The notes beneath the pieces were generated by a model that had not been told where the DNA came from, did no database searches, and saw only the letters and a program-made list of their open reading frames with translations. Shown here piece by piece: positions 15,957 to 24,000 of a DNA stretch of 64,000 nt (its first letter is position 1; each line of letters opens with the position of its first letter). Source of the DNA: Arthrobacter_E sp041360795 (lineage in GTDB: Bacteria > Actinomycetota > Actinomycetes > Actinomycetales > Micrococcaceae); the NCBI RefSeq assembly GCF_041360795.1, contig NZ_JBFUPW010000002.1, positions 186,001 to 250,000 of the forward strand, in the 5' to 3' direction. A program made the position numbers and the translations under genes.

Positions 15957-16802
15957 CTAGTGGACCGTCTCCTCCTCGGTCGGGACCGACGACGCGTGCC
16001 GGTGATCCGCAACGCCGTCCCGGGCCACGAGCACCTTGGTCCCACGGTCCTGGAACGCCTTGAGATCCTTGGCGGTGATCCCCTCGTCCGTGATGAGATT
16101 GCGCATCTGGAAGCCGTGCATCGTGGCGAAGGCCCTCTTGCCGATCTTCGAGGAGTCGGCCAGGATGTAGCCCTCCAGCGCCCGCTTGGCCATGAGCGAG
16201 TTCACCTGGGCTTCGCCCTCGTCGTTGATGGTGGGGCCGAGGATCGGGTCCACCCCGTTGACGCCGATGAACGCGATGTCCAGCGCGACCTTCTGCATGA
16301 TGGTGTCCGTGAACGGTCCCACGAGTTCGTAGGAGCGCGGATTCAGGATGCCGCCGGTGACCATGATCTTGATGTTCGGGCGCACGGCGAGCTGCGACGC
16401 GATGTTGATGGCATTCGTGACCACGGTCAGCGTCGGCCGGTTGGACGGGGCATTGAGGTCGTCGCGGGTGGCCAGGACCTGCGCCAGGGCCGTGCTCGTG
16501 GTGCCGCCGCCCAGGCCCACCACCATGTACGGCTCCACCAGCGAGGACGCGGCGAGGGCGATCTGCTGCTTCGCCTCGGCGTTGTCATCGCGGTTGTAGC
16601 GGCCGGGCAGATCATAGGAGACCGAGCCCGTCGTGGCGCCGCCGCGGGTGCGGCTCAGGAGGCGCTGCTTGGCCAGCGAGTCCAGATCACGCCGAGCCGT
16701 GGCGGGAGAGACCCCCAGCTGGGTGACGATGTCCTCCACCTCGATCTGGCCACGCTCGGCCAGGAGGTCGAGGATCGCCGTCAATCGGTCTGTCCGGTTC
16801 AT
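15957..16802 (-). CDS. DeoR/GlpR family transcriptional regulator
   Basis: 281-residue DNA-binding regulator. The N-terminal winged helix-turn-helix is complete: RLTAILDLLAERGQIEVEDI, recognition part GVSPATARRDLDSL, then the wing RTRGGA. The C-terminal effector domain has the DeoR sugar-phosphate-sensing features GLGGGTTSTALA and GVNGVDP. In this family a sugar phosphate usually releases the repressor from DNA. It is the last gene of the galactosamine operon, overlapping the aldolase by 4 nt (ATGA), so it most likely controls this operon and perhaps the divergent GH101 gene. The palindrome at 20657-20682 is a candidate operator. Confidence 0.93.
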   Translation of the reverse strand: MNRTDRLTAILDLLAERGQIEVEDIVTQLGVSPATARRDLDSLAKQRLLSRTRGGATTGSVSYDLPGRYNRDDNAEAKQQIALAASSLVEPYMVVGLGGGTTSTALAQVLATRDDLNAPSNRPTLTVVTNAINIASQLAVRPNIKIMVTGGILNPRSYELVGPFTDTIMQKVALDIAFIGVNGVDPILGPTINDEGEAQVNSLMAKRALEGYILADSSKIGKRAFATMHGFQMRNLITDEGITAKDLKAFQDRGTKVLVARDGVADHRHASSVPTEEETVH

Positions 16803-17647
16803 GAAGTACGCTCCGCAGTGTCGAAGAGAGTCAGAAGCCGGGCCACTTCTGGAATCAGTGCGGCCCGCCCTGCCCCCAGGTATTTCCGGGAATCCACAAT
16901 ATCCGGATGAGCTTCAAGGTACTCGCGCACAGCCCGTGTGAAGAAACCATTAAGGTGTGTCGACACGTTGATCTTCGTCATGCCCGCACGGATCGCCGCC
17001 TGGATGTTCGCGTCGGAGACGCCGGAGGAGCCGTGCAGCACGAGGGGGACGTCCAGCGCAGCATGCAGTGCTGCGATGCGTTCCAGGTTCAGCTGGGCGT
17101 CGCGGCTGGTCATCGCGTGCGAGGATCCGACGGCGACGGCCAGGGCGTCGACGCCGGTGGCCGCCACGAAGTCCCTGGCCTCCTGCGGGTCGGTCAGCAC
17201 GCCGGGCGCGTGAGCCCCGTCCTTCCCTCCGACCTTGCCGAGCTCCGCCTCGACGTAGACGCCCGCGGCGTGCGCGTACTCCCGCACGCGAGCGGTCGAG
17301 GCGACGTTCTCCTCATAGTCGAGGTGCGCGCCGTCGTACATGATGGAGCCGAAGCCGAGGTCGACCGCCTGCCGCGCCAGATCCTCACTCTCGGCATGGT
17401 CCAAGTGCACGGCGAGGTCGACGCCGGCGGCGCGGGCCGCGGACAGGGTCGCGAGGGCGATGGGCTCCAGCCCGCCGTGGTACTTCGCGCAGTTCTCCGA
17501 GATCTGGAGGATGAGGGGCAGGCCTGCCTCCTCGGCCCCGGCGATGAGGCCTTCCACGGTTTCCAGGTGGATGACGTTGAACGCGCCCTGACCGCTCCCC
17601 CGCCCTGTGGCGCGGTCCATGATGGTGTGGGTGCTGACCAGGCTCAT
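16799..17647 (-). CDS. Class II aldolase, fructose/tagatose-bisphosphate type
   Basis: 282-residue zinc-dependent class II aldolase (FbaA/GatY/KbaY superfamily). The enzyme splits a ketose bisphosphate to dihydroxyacetone phosphate and glyceraldehyde 3-phosphate. Visible are AVHLDHAES with the catalytic Asp (D83) and first zinc histidine (H84), YVEAELGKVGG, AVGSSH (zinc ligand) and PLVLHGSSG with the third zinc histidine. Then comes KINVSTHLN, the phosphate-binding part. Neighbours (SIS protein, PfkB kinase) point to tagatose 1,6-bisphosphate as substrate rather than glycolytic fructose bisphosphate; that is inference. It overlaps by 4 nt with genes on both sides. Confidence 0.92.
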   Translation of the reverse strand: MSLVSTHTIMDRATGRGSGQGAFNVIHLETVEGLIAGAEEAGLPLILQISENCAKYHGGLEPIALATLSAARAAGVDLAVHLDHAESEDLARQAVDLGFGSIMYDGAHLDYEENVASTARVREYAHAAGVYVEAELGKVGGKDGAHAPGVLTDPQEARDFVAATGVDALAVAVGSSHAMTSRDAQLNLERIAALHAALDVPLVLHGSSGVSDANIQAAIRAGMTKINVSTHLNGFFTRAVREYLEAHPDIVDSRKYLGAGRAALIPEVARLLTLFDTAERTS

Positions 17648-18639
17648 GCAAGTTCCTCCAGGGTGATGATCAGGTGTTGTTCCAGTTCGGTGTGCCGGGA
17701 CGAGATCTCGCCCGCCCCGGGCATCAGGACCGCGGCCGCCGACCAGGACGTGGCGCGCCGCAGCAGGTCTTCGGGGTCGTCCAGGCCCTCGGCGAGCGCC
17801 GTCGCCAGGGCGGAGACCGCGGCGTCCCCCGCCCCGGTCGGATTGCCGCGCAGGGGTTCCGCGAGCCGGGCCCGCCAGCTGTGCCGAGGGTGGTCCGTGG
17901 AGAAGAGCCGCATGCCCTCGCTGCCGGAACTCACCACCACCGTGCGGGCGCCCAGTTCGAGGAGGCGCCGCGCCGCCGTGGGGAGATCGTCGCCGTCGAA
18001 CGCTTCGAGCAGTTCATGGTGATTGGGCTTCAGCACGTCGGCGCCGGCACGCGCGGCGGCCAGGATGCCGGGGCCCGAGGTGTCAATGATGGCCGGGACA
18101 CCGTGCTGGTGCGCGAGCGTCACCAGGGCCGGATAGAAGTCGCCGGGCGCCCCGGGCGGCAGGCTGCCGGACCCCACCAGGACCGCCGCGTCCTGCAGGG
18201 AGTCGACGACGGCGGCCGCAAGCCGCTGCCAGTCGGCGGCGGCCAGGGCGTGCCCGCTTTCGTTGAAGATGGTGGTGTCGCCGAGCGTCTCCTCGACGAA
18301 GGCCATGCTCCGCCGGGTCTCAGCCTCGACCGGGACCAGTCGGTGCGGGACCCCACTGGCTTCCAGCTCCTCGGCGAAGACCTCTCCGGTGGCGCCGCCG
18401 ACCGGGGCGATGGCCAGCGTCGAGCGGCCCTGCTGATGGGCGACCCGCGAGACATTGAGTCCCTTGCCACCTGCGCGGGCCAAGGGCGGAGCGACGCGGT
18501 GGCTGGCCCCGTGCTCGATCCGCTCCAGGAAGTAACTCGTGTCCAGTGCCGGGTTCGGGGTGACGGTGACGACGCGGCCCGACGAGTTCCGCGAGTCCCG
18601 CGGGTCCGGCGCGTCCGGTGTCAGCAATGCGTCGCTCAC
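17644..18639 (-). CDS. PfkB-family kinase, 1-phosphofructokinase / tagatose-6-phosphate kinase type
   Basis: 331-residue cytoplasmic sugar-phosphate kinase of the PfkB family. VTVTPNPALDTSY is the family's N-terminal signature for the LacC/FruK branch, RAGGKGLNVSRVAHQQG is PfkB signature 1, and NPTGAGDAAVSALA is signature 2 with catalytic base D272. I place the start at a GTG (18639) that overlaps the ROK stop as GTGA; the frame is open upstream but lies inside the ROK gene. In this operon it most likely phosphorylates tagatose 6-phosphate to the 1,6-bisphosphate for the next gene's aldolase. Fructose 1-phosphate is the alternative substrate. Confidence 0.9.
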   Translation of the reverse strand: MSDALLTPDAPDPRDSRNSSGRVVTVTPNPALDTSYFLERIEHGASHRVAPPLARAGGKGLNVSRVAHQQGRSTLAIAPVGGATGEVFAEELEASGVPHRLVPVEAETRRSMAFVEETLGDTTIFNESGHALAAADWQRLAAAVVDSLQDAAVLVGSGSLPPGAPGDFYPALVTLAHQHGVPAIIDTSGPGILAAARAGADVLKPNHHELLEAFDGDDLPTAARRLLELGARTVVVSSGSEGMRLFSTDHPRHSWRARLAEPLRGNPTGAGDAAVSALATALAEGLDDPEDLLRRATSWSAAAVLMPGAGEISSRHTELEQHLIITLEELA

Positions 18640-19565
18640 GGCAACCGCACCTCCAGAAGACGGGCGCGTGCTTTCAGCGCCGAGCCGAGCATCCCGGCGT
18701 CCTGACCGAGTGACGCGGCGCGGATGACCGGGCGGCGCTGGAAGTCGAGGGCGTGATCCACGGCGTGGCGCAGCGGATCCAGCAGGGCCTCTCCGGCGGC
18801 GGAGAGGCCGCCGCCGATCACGACGGCCTCCGTTCCCAGGATCGAGACGCACTGGCAGATGCTGAACGCGAGCGCCTCCACCGCCTCGTTCCAGATCCTG
18901 AGAGCCTCGGGCTCGCCGGTGAGCGCCCGTTCGAGGACTTCACGGGCCCCGTCCACCGGGGTGCCGGTGAGCCGGACGTAGCGCTTGGCGATGGCCCCTG
19001 CGCTGCCGACCGATTCCAGGATGACACTGCCCTGACCCTCGGGGTCCGGCACCATGGAGTGCCCGATCTCGCCTGCGAAGCCGCCGGCCGAGACGGCGCG
19101 GCCACCCGTGAAGATCGCCGCGGCGATGCCGGTGCCCACCACCATGACCATGGCATCCTGGAATTCGCGGGCCGCGCCGAGCTCCATCTCGGCCGCACCC
19201 GCGCTGGAGACATCGTGGCCGAACGCGACCGGCATGCCGAGCATCTCCTCCGCCCGCTCACGGAAGGGGAAGTTCCGCCAGCCCAGATTGGCCGAGTAGA
19301 TCCCGATCCCATGGGCCTCGTCCACGAGTCCGGGCACCGTGATCCCGACCGCTTCGAACGTTCCGACCGGGTACTGCCGGCTGTACTCGGCGAAGAGGTC
19401 GGCGATCCGCTCGAGGATGGCCTCCCCCGGACGGTCCGGGTCCAGCGGCGTCTTGTGCCGCCGCAGGGCGAGCACCGAGCCCGCGGCGTTGACGACCCCG
19501 GACTTCATGTCCGTGCCGCCCACGTCGAAGGCAAGTACCCCTGCGTCCGCGAATCCCAGTGCCAT
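18636..19565 (-). CDS. ROK family sugar kinase-like protein lacking the zinc cysteine cluster
   Basis: 309-residue member of the ROK (repressor, ORF, kinase) family without a DNA-binding domain, hence a kinase candidate. The phosphate-binding start AFDVGGTDMKSG is at residues 12-23, the ATP-fold segment MVVGTGIAAAIFTGG at 141-155, and a likely catalytic Asp at D118 (FGHDVSSAGAAE). The GEIGH motif (165-169) is retained, but the segment after it reads MVPDPEGQGSVILESVGS. The CxCGxxGC zinc cluster normal for ROK kinases is therefore absent. I start at ATG 19565 with Shine-Dalgarno CAGGAAG. Context suggests an amino-sugar substrate such as N-acetylgalactosamine or galactosamine (inference). Confidence 0.9.
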   Translation of the reverse strand: MALGFADAGVLAFDVGGTDMKSGVVNAAGSVLALRRHKTPLDPDRPGEAILERIADLFAEYSRQYPVGTFEAVGITVPGLVDEAHGIGIYSANLGWRNFPFRERAEEMLGMPVAFGHDVSSAGAAEMELGAAREFQDAMVMVVGTGIAAAIFTGGRAVSAGGFAGEIGHSMVPDPEGQGSVILESVGSAGAIAKRYVRLTGTPVDGAREVLERALTGEPEALRIWNEAVEALAFSICQCVSILGTEAVVIGGGLSAAGEALLDPLRHAVDHALDFQRRPVIRAASLGQDAGMLGSALKARARLLEVRLP

Positions 19566-19684
19566 GCTTCCTGCCCGTCCGTCTTCCGACCGTACTGTCC
19601 TGCTGTTACTGCGGGGCCCGTGGAGGCCATCCCCGACGGCCCGCGCACCGGGGCGCACGGGCCATGGGACTCAATCCTCAGGCC

Positions 19685-20599
19685 TCAGGCCTCGTCGAGG
19701 ATGACCGACCGCGTGAGGTTGCGCGGCAGGTCCGGGTTCAGGCCGCGGACGCGCGCACGCTCCAGCGTCACGCGGTGCACCCGGGCCAGATCGGCGAGGG
19801 GGTGCAGGCCCGAGGTGATGTACAGCGCGCCGGTCTTGGCGACGTCGGCGGCCAGGCCCTCCGGCTCCTCGCCGAACAGCCAGGTGACGCGGTTCGGGGC
19901 GGCGATGGAGATCGGGCCGTGACGGTACTCCATGGCCGGGTAGGACTCGGTCCAGCCCTGCACGGCCTCGCGCATCTTCAGGCCGGCCTCATGCGCCAGG
20001 CCCACGGTCCAGCCGCGCCCGAGGAAGGTGAACTGCTCGGCGTCGAGGAGTTCCTGGGACACCGGGGCGCTCACGGCGTCCTTCGCCTGTTCGATCGCCA
20101 CGTCGAAGCTCTCGCCCAGGCTCGTCAGCAGGTACACGAGGGCGGTGGTGGCGAAGCGGGTCTGCACCACGGACTGCTCGTCCGCATACGGAAGGCCGAT
20201 GACGACGTCGGCCAGGTCCACGATCGGCGAGTTGATGTCGCCGATGAGCGCGATCGTCCGGACCTTGCCCTTGAGCTGCGCCAGGACTTCCAGCACCTCG
20301 GTGGTGGTGCCGGAGCGGGTGATCGCGACGACGGCGTCATAGCCGCGCTCCGGGCTGTTGCTGTTCAGGAACGCCTCCGACGCTGCGAAGGCGTCCGTGA
20401 CGCCGTGGCCTGCCGCTTCACGAGCGGTGGCGTAACTCTGCGCCATGAACCAGGAGGTGCCGCAGCCGATGACGGCGATCTTCTGGCCCTTGGCCGGCAG
20501 CAGCCCTTCCTCGCGGCTCTGCGCCTGCGCCTGCGCCCAGACCTGGGGCTGCGAGCTGAGTTCCTCGTCCATGTAGGCGCCGAGCACGGGCTCCGTCAT
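19685..20599 (-). CDS. SIS domain sugar-phosphate isomerase/deaminase (AgaS/GlmS-like)
   Basis: 304-residue cytoplasmic protein with two SIS (sugar isomerase) domains. The first (about residues 25-165) shows IAVIGCGTSWFMAQS and AITRSGTTTEVLEVLAQLKG. The second (about 180-300) shows FLGRGWTVGLAHEAGLKMREA and EYRHGPIS. This is the layout of AgaS and of the isomerase half of GlmS; no glutaminase domain is present. Placed first in an operon with PfkB kinase and class II aldolase, it most likely deaminates galactosamine 6-phosphate to tagatose 6-phosphate. The start at 20599 has a perfect AAGGAG Shine-Dalgarno. A gap of 119 nt separates it from the ROK gene. Confidence 0.88.
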   Translation of the reverse strand: MTEPVLGAYMDEELSSQPQVWAQAQAQSREEGLLPAKGQKIAVIGCGTSWFMAQSYATAREAAGHGVTDAFAASEAFLNSNSPERGYDAVVAITRSGTTTEVLEVLAQLKGKVRTIALIGDINSPIVDLADVVIGLPYADEQSVVQTRFATTALVYLLTSLGESFDVAIEQAKDAVSAPVSQELLDAEQFTFLGRGWTVGLAHEAGLKMREAVQGWTESYPAMEYRHGPISIAAPNRVTWLFGEEPEGLAADVAKTGALYITSGLHPLADLARVHRVTLERARVRGLNPDLPRNLTRSVILDEA

Positions 20600-21058
20600 C
20601 GTTGACTCCTTCTCTGTGGTGTCTCTGTGGTGATCGTCGGTCGGAACGAACCCCGGCATGAGTGGTAATCACCCCACTCATGATCAAACATGCGTGGACC
20701 GGGGTTCAATCAATCAGTTTTACGCTACTGCATCGACGCGGAAACGTCCACAGAACGCGCATAACGTTTCGTTCTGCGGTCACGGAGTTTCCGGCCCGAT
20801 CCCGCGGAACCGCGCGGCGGGAGGGTGCTCGGCAAACAGGGCGCCTCTCCCTCGGGAGGCCGGCGCGACCGGCATCCGACATCGGACCGCGCTTTCGTGA
20901 CGTCGATGATCACTCTGCAAGCGGCCCGCCGAGAGGTGCGCGAAGGTAAGCATCCTGTGCACAAATCGATCAGAACATGTCACAAACCTCTTGTGATCTG
21001 TCGCACATTGAACAATAGTTACCATTACCGCACTTTTTCGCTCAGAGAGGAGCATCCC
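20600..21058. other. Divergent regulatory region SIS operon / GH101
   Basis: 459 bases without a gene. Besides the palindrome at 20657-20682 it holds a second inverted repeat, TCACAA-N5-TTGTGA (20980-20996). The TTGTGA half of that repeat would be a good -35 for GH101: 17 nt downstream lies AATAGT as a possible -10. The latter repeat would thus overlap the GH101 promoter. Confidence 0.5.
20657..20682. promoter_or_regulatory. Palindromic operator candidate upstream of the SIS operon
   Basis: CATGAGTGG (20657-20665) and CCACTCATG (20674-20682) form a perfect 9-bp inverted repeat with an 8-bp spacer, 57 nt upstream of the SIS start. Right beside it are TGATCAAACATG and CAATCAATCA motifs. Its position suits the binding site of the operon's DeoR-type repressor. 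No promoter hexamers could be assigned with confidence. Confidence 0.45.
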
Positions 21059-24000
21059 TTGAGGATTCACAGACCCACGCGGCGGGGCATGGCCTGGTGC
21101 ATGGCAGGGGCACTGGCACTCCCCCTCACCGGGCTGGCCGGGAGCCTGCCCGCCTGGGGTGACGCGCCGTCGTCGGCCCCCGAGCAGGCGGCTGTCGCCC
21201 CATCCGCCAAGACCAGACCGCCCACCCCGGGCAAGGACCAGGAGGTCCTGGTCACCGGGAAGCTCGCCGCGGTCGTGTCCACGACGTTCCCCCAGGTCAT
21301 CAGCTATCTGGACCGCGACGGCGGCGGCACTCTCGCCGGAACCCGACAGCCGCTCAGCACGCTGAAGATCAACGGCACGGAGCAGAGCGTCACGGTCACC
21401 TCGCGCAAGACCGACGACACCACCATGACCTACACGCTCACCGTGCCGGGGCTGCCCGGCGTCGCGCTGGATGCGTCTCTTGGCCTCCAGGGCAACGCGG
21501 TCACGTTCCGCATCACGGCCATCCGGGACACGGCGGAGAACAGGGTCTCCACCGTCGAAATCCCGGGTCTCAAGCTCGTCACCGTATCCTCGGCGGAACC
21601 CGGGGCGCAGCTCGCCACCACGCGTCTCTCCACCAACCGCAACGCCACCGGCGACACCTTCACCCCCGTCACGGCCACCACGCCCGTCGACGCCAAGCCC
21701 AAGGGCTCCGCCTACGCTCTGGCGGGCACGGCGAAACTGGCCGCCGCCGTCGAAAGCAACTCGCTCTATGACGCGTCCTCCGGGCCCGCCAACCTCGACG
21801 GCAGCCGCTTCTTCAGCCAGGTCACCGCGGCGCCGGACGGTGGCCGCGAGGCCTCGATCGCAAGTGGCGCCTGGCTCTACCGCGCCGCCGGTTCCAGGAC
21901 GACCGAAGAGCTCCCGTGGGCCAAGGTGGCGATCACCGCGGACGCCAACGCGGACCACCAGGTCGACTGGCAGGACGCCGCGATCGCGTTGCGCTCCATC
22001 GCCGTCCGCCCGAACAAGGGCGAGCAGACCGCGGACAACGTCATCACGCACATCCCTTTCAACTTCGCCTCCCAGGCCACGCACCCGTTCCTGCGCACCC
22101 TCGACGACGTCAAGCGGGTCTCCCTCGCGACCGACGGCCTGGGCCAGGTCGCCATGCTGAAGGGCTACACCTCCGAGGGCCACGACTCCGCCAACACGGA
22201 CTACGGGAACAACTTCAATGAGCGGGCCGGCGGGCTGAAGGACCTCAACACCCTCGCGTCGGAAAGCGCCCGGTGGAACGCCAGGATCGGTGTTCACGTC
22301 AACGCCACGGAGATCTACCCCGAGGCCAAGTCGTTCAGCGAGGATCTGCTCAATGCCGACAAGAGCAAGGGCTGGAACTGGCTCGACCAGTCCTACGGCA
22401 TCAACCAGCGCGCGGACATCAACACCGGCAAGCTCGCCACCCGCATCAAAGAACTCCGCGACGCCACGAACAAAAATCTGGACTTCGTGTATGTCGACGT
22501 CTACTACTCCTACGGCTGGGTCGCTCAGAAGATCCAGGACGAACTCGTGAAGAACGGGTTCCGCGTGGGCTCCGAATGGGCGTACTCGCTCAACCGCAAC
22601 AACACCTGGTCCCACTGGGCCAACGATGAGAAGTACGGCGGCACGGACAACAAGGGCATCAACTCCCAGATCCTGCGCTTCGTGAACAACAGCCAGGCCG
22701 ACGTCTGGAATCCTGACGTCCGTCTCGGCGGCAGCCACATCGTCGAATTCGAGGGCTGGACCGGCCAGAACGACTACAACGCGTTCACCAAGAACGTGTG
22801 GGAATCCAATCTGCCCACCAAGTTCCTGCAGCACCACGAGATCATGCGCTGGACCCCCGAGAGCGTCGACCTCAGCGACGGCGTCTCCGTCACCGGCTCC
22901 ACGGCCGCTGACCGCACGATCACGGCGGACGGCGTCGCCGTGCTGAAGGGCCGCGACTACCTGCTGCCCTGGTCCTCCAAGGACAACGGCAAGGCCGACA
23001 AGCTGTACCACTACAGCGCCGCAGGCGGCTCCAGCACCTGGGCGCTCGGCAAGGGCTTCGCGAACGCCCACGAGCTGAGCGTCTACAAGCTCGGCGACAA
23101 CGGACGGACGCTCGTCACCACCGTGCCCGTGGTGGACGGGCAGGTCACCCTCACCGCCGAAGCCGGGCAGCCCTACGTGCTCGTGCCGCGCGGCAAGGCG
23201 TCGCAGCTGCCCGCCACAGCGCAGTTCGGCTCCGGAACGCCGTTCCAGGACCCCGGCTTCAACGGCTCAGGCCTCGCGGCCTGGAACCCGCAGGGCTCCG
23301 TGCAACAGGTCCGGGACGCCAAGGGCCGCCGGTACGCCGAGCTCGGCTCCGGCGCCTCTTCCATCTCCCAGAAGCTCGGACAGCTCGCGACCGGGACCTT
23401 CTCCGTGAGCGCCTGGGTGGAGATCGAACCCGGCAAGACCCGGGACACCCGACTCACCGTCGACACCGGTCAGGGCAAGACTCAGGAGTACGCCCTCGAC
23501 CGCTCCACCGCCCGCAACTACGTGGCGGGTGACGAGAAGAACGGCACGTTCTTCCAGCGCATCCGCGTCCTGGTGGACCTGCCGCAGGGCGGCCGGCCCA
23601 CGGTCCGGCTTTCGGCGGACGACGGCGACGCGAAGGTCAGGGTGGACGACTTCCGGGCGGTGAAAACGGCTCCCTCGCAGGCCGGTTCGGCACAGACCGG
23701 CGCCGTGCTCAAGGAGGACTTCGAGAACGTCGACCAGGGCTGGTGGCCCTTCCTCAAGGGCGACGCCGGCGGCACCACCGACCCGCGCACCCACCTGAGC
23801 ATCCGGAACGCGCCCTTCACGCAGCAGGGCTGGTACCGCAACACCGTGGACAAGACCCTGAACGGGAACTTCTCCCTGGTGGCGCACGAGGAGAACGACG
23901 GCCTGGTCTACCGGACCTCCGACTCCACCGTGAAGCTCACTCCCGGCCACAGCTACCGGGTGTCCTTCGCCTACCAGAACTCCCTGGCCGACCAGTACAG

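Noticed and set aside
20780..23071. 763-codon open frame antisense to GH101 and its promoter
   Set aside because: Low-complexity Val/Gly/Arg/Asp composition typical of antisense frames; the opposite strand encodes a well-supported GH101 core.
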